A DNA stretch of 40,832 nucleotides from Flavobacterium psychraerolatum (lineage in GTDB: Bacteria; Bacteroidota; Bacteroidia; Flavobacteriales; Flavobacteriaceae), in assembly GCF_025960985.1 (NCBI RefSeq), contig NZ_JAOQMX010000042.1, positions 1 through 40,832 on the forward strand, given 5' to 3'. How positions within the stretch are numbered: the first letter of the stretch is position 1; each line of letters starts with the position of its first letter. The notes below the pieces were generated by a model that ran no database searches, was not told the origin of the DNA, and saw only the letters and a program-made list of their open reading frames with translations. This document shows, one piece after another, positions 1-8,098 of the stretch. The position numbers and the translations under genes were made by a program.

Positions 1-120
1 TTACGACCACATTATTCTAATTATATGCTGACACCAAATCAAATGCACGTACAGAATCAAATTAAAATGAGAACATATAAAACAAAAAACACTTGCAAAA
101 ACGTTCTTGCAAGTGTTTAA
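1..120 (+). CDS. IS3-type transposase OrfB, C-terminal end only
   Basis: Frame 1 is open from the first base to a TAA at 118-120 and gives 39 residues. They contain RPHYSNYMLTPNQMH, which fits the RPH...TP segment near the C-terminus of IS3-family OrfB (DDE integrase) proteins, followed by a basic tail. The catalytic domain lies outside the window, so it cannot be judged whether this copy is intact. Its last codons also form a 12-bp inverted repeat. The call rests on a motif remembered from the family, not on a search. Confidence 0.6.
   Translation, partial: LRPHYSNYMLTPNQMHVQNQIKMRTYKTKNTCKNVLASV
87..118 (+). terminator. 12-bp hairpin overlapping the orfB stop codon
   Basis: Perfect 12-bp arms, AAACACTTGCAA at 87-98 and TTGCAAGTGTTT at 107-118, with an 8-base loop. 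The right arm reaches into the stop codon at 118-120. The following sequence is AT-rich but lacks a clean T run. It may terminate transcription out of the element or block readthrough. Confidence 0.45.
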
Positions 121-297
121 TTAATTATTTTTATCCCAATAATCTGTATCGTTTATTTAGGACTAGACAGAATGTAATGAATAGCTTGGGTGCATCTTGA
201 TTTTTGCCTGCGACTTACTGTTGCGGGTACAGAATGCAAATCCGCGCTATCGTTGTCGAGATGACATATTCGAGCCAGATGCGTTTTACACTTATTT

Positions 298-1104
298 TTA
301 TTTCTCTAATTTTTTTACTATCTCTGAAATTTGACTTACAATTATATTAGTAAAAAATTCATTATCCTCAGTAGAGTGAAATATGGGATTAAAATCTCCA
401 TTCTTCATCATTTCAATTTCAGCTTTTAATATTTTCTCATCTAGAAAATTCAGATTAAGATTTAACCAGTTCGTTAATTCTGGAAAATTATTTGCTGCTA
501 AATTTCCTCTTTTTTCTGCTGAATGTGTATCTAGACTTATTGTATAATCGTTGTTCATTGCCGAAGATATTGCCATATGTGCTATATGCATTAAGGAATG
601 TCCCGAAAAAGTAACTGTATAGTCACATATTTCACCTCGCAATCCATACTTTTTTCTAATTTTTTTTGAATGCGACCAGTATCTCGTTTCTAATAAATTC
701 AACCGGTCTTTATATACTTGAATAACTCCACTTTGAATTGATTCTTTAGTAACTTTTTTAAAATCTTCATATGTCGTTAATTGAATGTTTGTTTTTTCAG
801 CAGATTCAATAGCTCCAGATTGAAAGCCATTTTCACTTATTATAAAACCTCTGTCTGCTCCAATATCTTCAACTATCGTCCTCAATCCTAAAACTTGTAA
901 TTTATTTACTTTACTTTTCCACTTTTTCACTTCTACGATCCACAATATATCATGGCCAAGAAACTTCGTTCTTACCAATACATCAATATCATGAGTTGTT
1001 CTTACACCACGAATACTGACGTTAGTTTCAGCAGTTGCGCCTAAAGACCTAAACTAGCTACAAATATCTTCTTGAAAATTATACCATTCTGGAGTTTCAT
1101 TCAT
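298..1104 (-). pseudogene. Mrr-like restriction endonuclease, amber-interrupted
   Basis: Reading from ATG at 1104-1102 gives 16 residues (MNETPEWYNFQEDICS), then an in-frame TAG at 1056-1054, then 251 more residues in the same frame to TAA at 300-298. The translation across the stop matches a Mrr-type (PD-(D/E)xK) nuclease: HDIDVLV followed by WIVEVKKWK gives the D...ExK pattern, then GADRGFIISENGFQSGAI, a typical Mrr-family core. No ATG or GTG lies between the stop and the HDID motif. The first usable downstream codon, TTG at 978, begins after the catalytic aspartate, so a restart product would lack it. Only the N-terminal part is recognised; the rest is unassigned. It stands alone, with no methylase or specificity gene next to it. 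Alternatives are amber readthrough or a sequencing error. Confidence 0.7.
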
Positions 1105-1260
1105 CTTTATTTTATAATATAGCTGCAAACTAGTCATCTACAAGTTTATGCGTTTTTACTTAAACCACAAAACTATGTTTAAATAAAATACCCAATAATT
1201 ACCACAATCCCGCGTGACTGATAGGAGCTAGCTACCGAAGTAGCGCGGATAGCAGGACAG

Positions 1261-1315
1261 CAGTAGTCGAAGGGGCTTTATGAGCGCAAACTACGGTAAG
1301 CCCCTTTGACTACTG
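1261..1315. repeat. Long intergenic hairpin, 18-bp arms
   Basis: Left arm 1261-1278 and right arm 1298-1315 pair at 17 of 18 positions (cores AAGGGGCTT and AAGCCCCTT, outer CAGTAGTC and GACTACTG) around a 19-base loop. It is far more GC-rich than its surroundings. It lies just past the stop of the DUF2797 gene on the minus strand and could act as its terminator, but there is no T tract. It may instead be a mobile or structured intergenic element. The preceding bases include TAGCGCGGAT (1241-1250), whose reverse complement occurs at 240-249. Confidence 0.6.
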
Positions 1316-1335
1316 GTGGCACGCCCAAATAAAAC

Positions 1336-2130
1336 TTACACTTTCAACTGCACCACATATCCCTCAGAACCTCGGACATTAAAAACGGTATTGTCTTCAA
1401 AAATGAGGTATTGTCCTTTGATTCCAGTTAGTTTTCCTTGGAAAGTGGGTGTTTTGTCTAGACTTAAACTTTTGACTTTGGTAGGATACTGCAAGACAGG
1501 GTAATCCATGCGGTACAAATCGTTTTTGTCTAGGACGAAGTATTCTCTAGCTTCGGCGGGGATTACCGATTCTAGTTTCATTCGCTCGGCAATCAAGTCG
1601 GCTGGCGGAACGTCGTTGGTTAACATTTTGCGCCAATTGGTTTTGTCGGCAAAATGATTTTTGAGGGCAACCTCGGTGATTCCGGCTAGATAGCGGTTGG
1701 GAACTTCGATGATAGAGATGGCTTCGTTGGCGCCTTGGTCAATCCATCGGGTGGGTACTTGCGTTTTACGGGTCACTCCTACTTTTACCTCGCTTGACAA
1801 TGCCAAATAAACGATATGCGGTTGGAGCTGTACTTTTTGTTCGTAGTCCAAATCTCTATCGGCTATTCCCAAATGTGCGGTGCTAAGTTCGGGTCTCATA
1901 ATCCAATCGCCCACGGCTGCACTGGAATAAAAGCAGTCGTAGCAGAAGCCTTGTCGAAATATTTTTTTCTTTTTGTTGCAGTTCAAACATTGGTATCCTA
2001 TAAACTGAATTTCGATTTCTTGATTGAGAATCTGGTTCATATTGAGAAAACTATCTTCAAAAACCAAATAGTATTGTATCGGGTTTCCGTATTCGGTTTG
2101 CATTTTTGATAATACACCTTCGTATTGCAT
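1336..2130 (-). CDS. DUF2797 family protein
   Basis: A 264-residue protein of unknown biochemical role, similar in layout to the DUF2797 family common in Bacteroidota. A likely zinc site is formed by CxxC pairs at residues 48/51 and 63/66 (QCLNCN and GFCYDCF). The C-terminal half contains KVGVTRKTQVPTRWIDQGA, a short stretch that recalls GIY-YIG-like folds, but I see no full catalytic set. The frame is open further up to 2271, but that start would run into the divergent GH3-type gene; the ATG at 2130 (MQYEGVLSKMQ) fits the usual N-terminus and leaves an 88-bp divergent promoter region. The gene is single, with a strong hairpin downstream. Confidence 0.75.
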   Translation of the reverse strand: MQYEGVLSKMQTEYGNPIQYYLVFEDSFLNMNQILNQEIEIQFIGYQCLNCNKKKKIFRQGFCYDCFYSSAAVGDWIMRPELSTAHLGIADRDLDYEQKVQLQPHIVYLALSSEVKVGVTRKTQVPTRWIDQGANEAISIIEVPNRYLAGITEVALKNHFADKTNWRKMLTNDVPPADLIAERMKLESVIPAEAREYFVLDKNDLYRMDYPVLQYPTKVKSLSLDKTPTFQGKLTGIKGQYLIFEDNTVFNVRGSEGYVVQLKV

Positions 2131-2162
2131 TCGATTATGGTTTAATATTGGACTATTTTTTC

Positions 2163-2170
2163 TATTTTTG
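2163..2170 (+). promoter_or_regulatory. Possible -7 box of the GH3-type gene
   Basis: TATTTTTG fits the Bacteroidota TAnnTTTG box and lies about 50 bases before the ATG at 2219. I see no good TTG element at the expected distance, so this is weak. Confidence 0.3.
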
Positions 2171-2218
2171 GTAAAGTTATCATTCGTAACGCATAATTCA
2201 TAATCCCAATTTTTAAAA

Positions 2219-3745
2219 ATGCCGCTAACTATCATTAATTCATTTGCTTCGTGGGTTCTAAAACAACGCATCCATCAGATTGAACTTTTCTTAAAATACC
2301 CCAACGAGGTTCAAGAAGAGCTACTTATGAATTTAATTCAGTCGGCCAAATATACTGAACTGGGTAGGCAGCATGGATTTGATTCTATTTTGTCCTACTC
2401 TACTTTTTGCAACCGTGTTCCCATCAGTTGTTACGAGGAGATTCAGCCCATGATTGAGCGCACGCGCAACGGGGAACAAAATTTATTCTGGAACACGCAC
2501 ATCAAATGGTTTGCAAAATCAAGCGGAACTACCAATGCCAAGAGCAAATTTATCCCCGTGAGCAATGAGGCGCTAGGTGGTTGTCACTATAACGGGAGTA
2601 AGGATTTATTATGCATGTACTTGAATAATAATGAGAATTCGGAAATGTTTCTTGGCAAAAGCCTGCGTTTGGGAGGGAGCTCTCAAATTTATGAAAACAA
2701 TAATAGTTACTTTGGTGATTTATCTGCAATATTGATTGAAAACATGCCTATTTGGGCAGAATTCAGTAGTACGCCTAACAGTAAAATTTCGCTAATGAGC
2801 CATTGGGAAACCAAGATAGCGGCTATTATCAATGAAACTAAAAATGAAAATGTTACTAGTTTTGCCGGTGTTCCTTCTTGGATGTTGGTTTTGATGAACA
2901 AAATGCTCGAAGAAACTGGCAGAGGTAATTTATTTGAAATCTGGCCTAATCTTGAAGTTTATTTTCATGGTGGAGTAAGTTTTGAGCCCTACCGTGAACA
3001 ATACAAAAAAATTCTTCCGAAAAAAGATTTTAAATATTACGAAATATACAATGCCTCGGAAGGTTTTTTTGCCATTCAGGACCTCAATTACTCTGATGAT
3101 TTGTTGTTGATGCTGGATTATGGCATTTTCTACGAATTTATTCCGATGGATGTTTTTGGTACCGAAAATCAAAAAGCCATTCGGTTGACTGATGTTGAAT
3201 TGGACAAAAATTATGCAATTGTCATCACCACTAATTCCGGTTTGTGGCGTTATTTGATAGGCGATACGGTACGTTTTACTTCGTTGAGCCCCTTTAGAAT
3301 TCGAGTGACGGGTCGTACCAAACACCACATTAATGTTTTTGGCGAAGAGCTCATGATCGAAAACACAGACAAAGCCCTTGCCGAAGCCTGCAAAGCGACT
3401 CATAGCGAAATAATCGATTATACAGTGGCTCCTATTTTCATGAAAGACAGAGAAAAAGGCGCTCACGAGTGGATGATAGAATTTAAAACACCACCGCAAG
3501 ACATTGCTCAATTTAGAAACATATTAGACGAAAGCTTGCAAGGCATCAACTCTGATTATGAAGCCAAACGTCACAATAATATGACCTTGAATCCACTTAT
3601 CATCAATGTGGCACGCAAAAATTTATTCTACGACTGGCTCAAAGATCGTGACAAACTGGGCGGACAACATAAAATTCCGCGTTTGTCCAACAGTCGAGAT
3701 TATCTAGAACAATTGATCAATATGCAGGTAAAAGTTACGGCATGA
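2219..3745 (+). CDS. GH3-type acyl-amido synthetase family protein
   Basis: A 508-residue protein of the GH3 family, adenylate-forming enzymes that in plants join amino acids to auxin or jasmonate. Bacterial members are common in Bacteroidota but their substrates are unknown. The ATP-binding motif KSSGTTNAKSK is at residues 100-110; FHGGVSFEPYREQY and EIYNASEGFFAIQ match the second conserved region, and GLWRYLIGDTVRF with RVTGRTKHHINVFGEEL forms the hinge and C-terminal lid. The length is typical and the protein appears cytosolic. The stop overlaps the start of a tiny lipoprotein gene (ATGA), which suggests translational coupling. The family call is firm; the reaction in this organism is unknown. 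Confidence 0.88.
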   Translation: MPLTIINSFASWVLKQRIHQIELFLKYPNEVQEELLMNLIQSAKYTELGRQHGFDSILSYSTFCNRVPISCYEEIQPMIERTRNGEQNLFWNTHIKWFAKSSGTTNAKSKFIPVSNEALGGCHYNGSKDLLCMYLNNNENSEMFLGKSLRLGGSSQIYENNNSYFGDLSAILIENMPIWAEFSSTPNSKISLMSHWETKIAAIINETKNENVTSFAGVPSWMLVLMNKMLEETGRGNLFEIWPNLEVYFHGGVSFEPYREQYKKILPKKDFKYYEIYNASEGFFAIQDLNYSDDLLLMLDYGIFYEFIPMDVFGTENQKAIRLTDVELDKNYAIVITTNSGLWRYLIGDTVRFTSLSPFRIRVTGRTKHHINVFGEELMIENTDKALAEACKATHSEIIDYTVAPIFMKDREKGAHEWMIEFKTPPQDIAQFRNILDESLQGINSDYEAKRHNNMTLNPLIINVARKNLFYDWLKDRDKLGGQHKIPRLSNSRDYLEQLINMQVKVTA

Positions 3746-3879
3746 GAATCATTATCTACCTTAGTTTGATGCTACTTATATTCAATTCATGTTCAAGCAA
3801 ACACATTTGCGGAGGCAGAGGAGGCGCAAGAGCCGTAAGTACCGAAAAAGCACCTCTTGTTGACCTACAGAATAGTTAG
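3742..3879 (+). CDS. Tiny predicted lipoprotein
   Basis: A 45-residue ORF starting in the ATGA overlap with the GH3-type gene. It has a short hydrophobic signal ending in LIFNSC, a good lipobox with Cys17, followed by SSKHICGGRGGARAV and a short polar tail. The mature part would be only about 29 residues. Its coupling to the upstream gene and its clear lipobox argue that it is translated. No function can be assigned. Confidence 0.6.
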   Translation: MRIIIYLSLMLLIFNSCSSKHICGGRGGARAVSTEKAPLVDLQNS

Positions 3880-3913
3880 GAGCAGCAGTACTCCCACTTT
3901 CAGGAATGATTGG

Positions 3914-3980
3914 TCCTGCTCTTCACTATATCTCTTATTCCACTATCGTTCCACAAGAGGATACCGTTGCGATCAGGGCT
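3914..3980 (-). repeat. Intergenic element of a Flavobacterium-like repeat type
   Basis: Read on the minus strand this runs from AGCCCTGATCGCAACGG to AGAGCAGGA, with an internal weak hairpin (ATCCTCTT with AAGAGAT). From memory, similar AGCCCTGAT...GCAGGA sequences recur between genes in Flavobacterium genomes. A partly similar GCGGATAGCAGGA stretch is at 1244-1256. The remaining bases between 3880 and 4100 show no gene I trust. Confidence 0.35.
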
Positions 3981-4101
3981 ATGGAGGAAATTTTCTTTTT
4001 CATAATTACGATTGCTCTACAATACCATTTTTGTAATTGGTGGTTTCCATTAAGACCTACAAGGTCAAAAAGAGATCATGCAAAAGTTGTTACATCAAAA
4101 A

Positions 4102-4132
4102 AAACGGTAGCACTATTACAGCACTACCGTTT
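4102..4132 (-). terminator. Terminator downstream of serB
   Basis: AAACGGTAG (4102-4110) pairs with CTACCGTTT (4124-4132). On the minus strand the stem is followed by a T run (complement of the A run ending at 4104), 21 bases past the serB stop. Confidence 0.7.
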
Positions 4133-4152
4133 GTATACATTTTATTTTGATT

Positions 4153-5391
4153 TTAGATTTCGTCCATCATATCAATATGTCTGTCATGATAACCTAATAA
4201 ATAAAGTACTCCGTCAAGTCCTAAACTAGAAATAGAAGTCTCTGCACTTTCTTTAACCGTTGGTTTTGCATGAAAAGCAATTCCCAATCCAGCTAAATTA
4301 ATCATTGGTAAATCATTCGCTCCATCACCTACTGCAATAGTTTGGTTGATATTAATTCCTTCTTTGTCAGCAATGGCTTGAAGGTATTCCGCTTTCTTTT
4401 TACCATCTACTATTTCGCCCAAATAATTCCCCGTTAACTTACCATCTTTTATTTCCAATTGATTGGCGTGAACATAATCAATTCCCAGTTCTTTTTGTAA
4501 ATATTCTCCAAAATAAGTAAATCCTCCAGAAAGGATGGCTGTTTTGTATCCGTAATATTTCAAGGCCTTCATTAAACGGTGTGCTCCTTTTGTGATTGGC
4601 AAATTGATGGCTACGTTATGTAATACCTCTTCGCTCAAACCTTCTAGCAACGCCATGCGCTGTTTGAAACTTTCGGTAAAATCGATTTCACCATTCATGG
4701 CTGATTCTGTGATAGCGCGTACTTGCTCACCCACTCCATTTAAATCTGCTAATTCATCAATCACTTCTGTTTGAATCAATGTTGAATCCATATCAAAACA
4801 CACCAAACGGCGGTTTCTTCTATAAATAGTATCTTCTTGAAACGATATATCTACATCCAAAGCTCTGGAAGTTTCCATAAAACTGGATGTCATCAATTTT
4901 TTGTCGACAATAATTCCCGAAACGGATAACTGCACGCAAGAACGAGGATAATCCTCTTTATCAATAATAGAGGTTCTACCCGTTAATCTTTTGATTGAAT
5001 CAATATTCAAATGCTGGTCTGACATGATTTTGGTTACTGCAGCGATTTGTTTTGCTGCCAAAGTTTCTCCCAAAATATTGATGATGTAACGTTGCTTTGA
5101 TTGCGTTTTCACCCAACTCTCATAGTCTGCTATCGAAATTGGAATAAATTTCACTTTAATTCCCAATTCATATCCTTTAAACAACAAATCTTTTAAAACA
5201 GGAGCCGAGCAAGAACCTGCTTCGATTTCGAATAAAATTCCCAACGACAACGTATCGTGAATATCGGCTTGACCAATGTCCAAAATAATTGCATTGTAAG
5301 TCGCCAATACTGCGGTAAGTCCAGCGGTTACTCCTGGTTTGTCTTGACCAGAAACTTTTAATAAAATAATCTCTTTATCTTCTATTGCCAT
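4153..5391 (-). CDS. serB: Phosphoserine phosphatase with N-terminal ACT region
   Basis: Cytosolic enzyme that hydrolyses O-phosphoserine to serine, the last step of serine synthesis. The 412-residue protein has an N-terminal ACT-type part (residues about 6-175, with KVSGQDKPGVTAGLTAVL) and a C-terminal HAD phosphatase domain. HAD motif I is VCFDMDST (Asp200 and Asp202), motif II is ILSGGFTYF, and motif IV is GDGANDLPMI. Long ACT-containing SerB proteins are usual in Bacteroidota and suggest feedback by an amino acid. It stands as a single gene between two terminators. Confidence 0.95.
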   Translation of the reverse strand: MAIEDKEIILLKVSGQDKPGVTAGLTAVLATYNAIILDIGQADIHDTLSLGILFEIEAGSCSAPVLKDLLFKGYELGIKVKFIPISIADYESWVKTQSKQRYIINILGETLAAKQIAAVTKIMSDQHLNIDSIKRLTGRTSIIDKEDYPRSCVQLSVSGIIVDKKLMTSSFMETSRALDVDISFQEDTIYRRNRRLVCFDMDSTLIQTEVIDELADLNGVGEQVRAITESAMNGEIDFTESFKQRMALLEGLSEEVLHNVAINLPITKGAHRLMKALKYYGYKTAILSGGFTYFGEYLQKELGIDYVHANQLEIKDGKLTGNYLGEIVDGKKKAEYLQAIADKEGININQTIAVGDGANDLPMINLAGLGIAFHAKPTVKESAETSISSLGLDGVLYLLGYHDRHIDMMDEI

Positions 5392-5538
5392 TTTGTGTAT
5401 CTATTGATTTCGAATGGAACAAAAATCGGTAATCTTATGTTTATATAAAAGGATATTGCAGGATTTTTTTGAATAGAAAGTTTAAGTCATTAACCTATTA
5501 AAGAACTAACCCAATTAATTAAAACTCAACATTTAAAC

Positions 5539-5576
5539 AAATAAAGCCCAAAAACGACTGTTTTTGAGCTTTATTT
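5539..5576 (-). terminator. Strong terminator downstream of clpX
   Basis: Arms 5539-5555 and 5560-5576 pair at 16 of 17 positions around a 4-base loop (cores AAATAAAG and CTTTATTT). It lies 25 bases past the clpX stop. The A/T-rich outer parts make it work in either direction. Confidence 0.8.
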
Positions 5577-5601
5577 AAATATGATTTGAGCTTACACTCA
5601 A

Positions 5602-6834
5602 TTATGAAGCAATTTCCAAACGTTTCAATAAATTTTTATTCAACGTTTCTTTTGCGTATTCTTTGTTAATCTCTAATGTTTTATCCTCAGAGCTTGGCAA
5701 TTCGTACATGGCATCGGTCAAGATGGCTTCGCATAATGAACGTAGTCCACGAGCTCCCAATTTGTATTCTAATGCTTTGTCAACAATAAAATCTAGTGCT
5801 TCGTCTGTAATTGTGAATTCAACCTCATCCATCAAGAACAATTTTTGGTATTGTTTGATTAACGCATTTTTGGGCTCAGTTAATATAGAGCGCAAAGTGG
5901 CTCTATCCAACGGATCCATATGTGTTAACACTGGCAAACGACCAATGATCTCTGGAATCAATCCAAAATCTTTAATATCTTTTGGAATGATGTATTGCAA
6001 TAAATTATCTTTATCAATATTATCAACATTTTTTGAAGTTGAGTACCCCACTGCTTGACGGTTCAAACGTTTCGAAATAATTCTTTCGATTCCGTCAAAA
6101 GCACCACCAGCGATAAACAAAATATCTTGTGTATTTACCTCAACAAACTTTTGGTCTGGATGTTTACGTCCTCCTTTTGGCGGTACGTTAACTACGGTTC
6201 CTTCAAGCAATTTCAATAAGGCTTGTTGCACTCCTTCACCAGAAACGTCACGGGTAATAGACGGGTTATCACTCTTACGAGCAATTTTATCTATTTCGTC
6301 AATAAAAACGATTCCGCGTTCTGCTTTGGCAACATCATAATCTGCTGCCTGAAGTAAACGTGTCAAAATACTTTCCACATCTTCCCCAACATAACCTGCT
6401 TCTGTCAATACGGTAGCATCTACGATTGCCAACGGAACATCTAACATTTTTGCGATAGTTTTAGCCACCAATGTTTTTCCTGTTCCAGTTTGTCCCACCA
6501 TAATGATGTTACTTTTTTCAATCTCTACCTCATCGTCTTGTTGCTGTTGCATCAAACGCTTGTAGTGATTATATACTGCAACGGACATTACTTTTTTGGT
6601 TTGATCCTGTCCGATAACATATTGATCCAGAAAAGCTCTAATTTCTTTTGGCTTTTGCAAAATCAAATCCCCTACTGCATTCGTTCCTTTTCCAGATTTA
6701 ATTTCCTCAAGTACAATTCCGTGTGCTTGCTCGATACATTTATCACAAATGTGTGCATCGATACCAGCAATTAGTAAATTGGTCTCAGGCTTCTTTCGTC
6801 CACAAAATGAACATTCTAATTTTTCTTTTGCCAT
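5602..6834 (-). CDS. clpX: ATP-dependent Clp protease ATPase subunit ClpX
   Basis: Hexameric AAA+ unfoldase that feeds proteins into ClpP. The 410-residue product has the N-terminal C4 zinc-binding domain (CSFCG...CDKC), Walker A GQTGTGKT, Walker B IVFIDEIDK, the RKH pore loop in GGRKHPDQ, and the C-terminal LGARGLRS sensor-2 region. The frame extends six codons further up (to 6852), but MAKEKLECSFC at 6834 is the normal ClpX N-terminus. It follows clpP on the same strand after a 164-base gap that contains a hairpin and short tandem repeats, and ends at a strong terminator. Confidence 0.96.
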   Translation of the reverse strand: MAKEKLECSFCGRKKPETNLLIAGIDAHICDKCIEQAHGIVLEEIKSGKGTNAVGDLILQKPKEIRAFLDQYVIGQDQTKKVMSVAVYNHYKRLMQQQQDDEVEIEKSNIIMVGQTGTGKTLVAKTIAKMLDVPLAIVDATVLTEAGYVGEDVESILTRLLQAADYDVAKAERGIVFIDEIDKIARKSDNPSITRDVSGEGVQQALLKLLEGTVVNVPPKGGRKHPDQKFVEVNTQDILFIAGGAFDGIERIISKRLNRQAVGYSTSKNVDNIDKDNLLQYIIPKDIKDFGLIPEIIGRLPVLTHMDPLDRATLRSILTEPKNALIKQYQKLFLMDEVEFTITDEALDFIVDKALEYKLGARGLRSLCEAILTDAMYELPSSEDKTLEINKEYAKETLNKNLLKRLEIAS

Positions 6835-6843
6835 TCTTTTTTT

Positions 6844-6878
6844 AAGTTTCAAAGCTTCTAAGTTGCAAAGTCACTAAG
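6844..6878 (-). repeat. Degenerate 8-bp tandem repeats before clpX
   Basis: On the minus strand the bases read CTTAGTGA, CTTTGCAA, CTTAGAAG, CTTTGAAA, CTT: four successive units of the form CTTwGnnn. They end 9 bases before the clpX ATG, so they lie in its leader. Confidence 0.55.
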
Positions 6879-6943
6879 TTTTTCTTAGCTCCTTAAAAAA
6901 CAACAACTTAATACTTTCTTATTTATTTAATAATTTACAAAAT

Positions 6944-6980
6944 AACAAAGCAGCTAACTTAGAATCTTAGCTACTTTGTT
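6944..6980 (-). terminator. Hairpin between clpP and clpX
   Basis: AACAAAGCAGCTAA (6944-6957) pairs with TTAGCTACTTTGTT (6967-6980) at 13 of 14 positions around a 9-base loop, 18 bases after the clpP stop. There is no strong T run, so it could attenuate or protect the clpP transcript rather than fully terminate it. Confidence 0.5.
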
Positions 6981-6992
6981 ACTCTGCAACTT
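6966..6992 (+). repeat. Degenerate 8-bp tandem repeats after clpP
   Basis: On the plus strand the bases read CTTAGCTA, CTTTGTTA, CTCTGCAA, CTT: the same 8-base unit type as at 6844-6878 but in the opposite orientation. They overlap the right arm of the 6944-6980 hairpin. Confidence 0.5.
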
Positions 6993-6998
6993 AAAAAA

Positions 6999-7673
6999 CT
7001 ATCCTCTTCTCAATACTTCGTCGATCATTCCGTATTCTTTTGCTTCGTCAGCAATCATCCAGTAATCACGCTCACTATCATTGTGTACTTTTTCGAATGA
7101 TTGTCCAGAATGTTGAGAAATGATTTTGTATAATTCATCTTTCAGTTTCAACATTTCACGTAAGTTGATTTCCATATCTGTAGCCACACCTTGCGCTCCT
7201 CCAGATGGTTGGTGAATCATTACTCTTGAATGTGGTAAAGCCGAACGTTTTCCTTCTGCTCCTGCACATAACAGTACTGCTCCCATAGAAGCCGCCATAC
7301 CTGTACAGATTGTAGCTACGTCTGGTTTGATGTATTGCATCGTGTCATAAATTCCTAATCCTGCATATACGCTTCCTCCTGGAGAGTTCAAGTAAATTTG
7401 AATATCCTTTGAAGCATCTGCACTTTCTAAAAACAACAATTGTGCTTGTACAATATTTGCTATTTGATCGTCAATACCTGTTCCAAGAAATATAATTCTA
7501 TCCATCATTAATCTAGAAAAAACATCCAATTGAGAAATATTCAATTGACGTTCTTCAATAATATAAGGAGTCATATTGGTAGGATTCATTGCTGCTATTA
7601 TTTTATCATAATACATGGCGTTGACTCCTTGGTGCTTTGTAGCAAATTTTTTAAATTCTTTACCGTAATTCAT
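6999..7673 (-). CDS. clpP: ATP-dependent Clp protease proteolytic subunit
   Basis: Serine protease subunit that forms the tetradecameric chamber used with ClpX. The 224-residue protein shows the complete triad: Ser129 in GMAASMGAVLL, His154 in MIHQPSGG, and Asp203 in SERDYWM, with the spacing of 25 and 49 residues found in well-studied ClpP. The first 35 or so residues are a propeptide-like extension that may be removed. The gene lies between tig and clpX on the same strand, the order common in many bacteria. A likely own promoter sits about 50 bases upstream. Confidence 0.96.
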   Translation of the reverse strand: MNYGKEFKKFATKHQGVNAMYYDKIIAAMNPTNMTPYIIEERQLNISQLDVFSRLMMDRIIFLGTGIDDQIANIVQAQLLFLESADASKDIQIYLNSPGGSVYAGLGIYDTMQYIKPDVATICTGMAASMGAVLLCAGAEGKRSALPHSRVMIHQPSGGAQGVATDMEINLREMLKLKDELYKIISQHSGQSFEKVHNDSERDYWMIADEAKEYGMIDEVLRRG

Positions 7674-8098
7674 ATTTTATTATTTCAGGTTTAACTTTAT
7701 ATCTTAATTATTATTTTCACTGCAAAGGTCGTTCCGATTTACAGATAATGTCAATATGTCGTATATTTTTTAGCCCAGATGGAAGTGAAAAGCTTTTTGA
7801 AATGACTGACGATTTTTTGTAGGTAAAAAAAAGCGACCGGGGGAAGCTCTTTTTTTGCCGTACAAAAAAGGGAAGTAATGAAAAAACTTGTAACAAACAG
7901 CTGGAAAAGCTCCATAAAAATAAAAGAGCGCCAAAGAAAAACTTCTTATGACGCTCAAATATACTTATTTTTTATTATTTAGTTTTAGTAATAAAATCAT
8001 AAAGTTATGATGTTTTGGAACTTTTATCAATTTTCTAAAATAAATTGACATGTAACCTTCACCTTCCAACCTTGATTTTTCTTACCTATAACTTCAAA
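7674..8098. other. Intergenic region tig-clpP
   Basis: 425 bases without a convincing gene. It holds the likely clpP promoter (7723-7754) and a perfect 7-bp inverted repeat, ATCATAA and TTATGAT with a 2-base spacer, at 7996-8011. A GC-richer patch with A and T runs (about 7827-7870) might serve as the tig terminator, but I see no clean stem there. Confidence 0.5.
7723..7754 (-). promoter_or_regulatory. clpP: Likely clpP promoter
   Basis: On the minus strand TTGA (7754-7751) is followed after 20 bases by GACCTTTG (7730-7723), close to the Bacteroidota TTG...TAnnTTTG pattern (6 of 8 in the second box). It lies 50 bases before the clpP ATG. Confidence 0.4.

Larger units (their letters stand above)
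1..169 (+). mobile_element. Right end of an IS3-type insertion sequence (partial)
   Basis: The orfB tail is followed by about 50 non-coding bases. A plausible right terminus is the TTTAGGACTAGACA at 156-169: its reverse complement begins TGTCTAGTCC, and IS3-family ends usually start with TG. The exact end and any target duplication cannot be verified because the left end is not in the window. Confidence 0.4.

Noticed and set aside
1316..1504. 62-residue ORF opposite the DUF2797 gene
   Set aside because: Antisense shadow of a gene with clear motifs.
2930..3511. 193-residue ORF opposite the GH3-type gene
   Set aside because: Antisense shadow; long only because of codon bias of the real gene.
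3906..4229. 107-residue ORF on the plus strand
   Set aside because: It runs through the intergenic repeat and the serB terminator into the serB gene; composition is not protein-like.
7770..7958. 62-residue ORF on the minus strand in the tig-clpP gap
   Set aside because: Aromatic-rich, low complexity translation of an AT-rich spacer, no leader signal and no recognisable motif; it precedes the clpP promoter and looks spurious.
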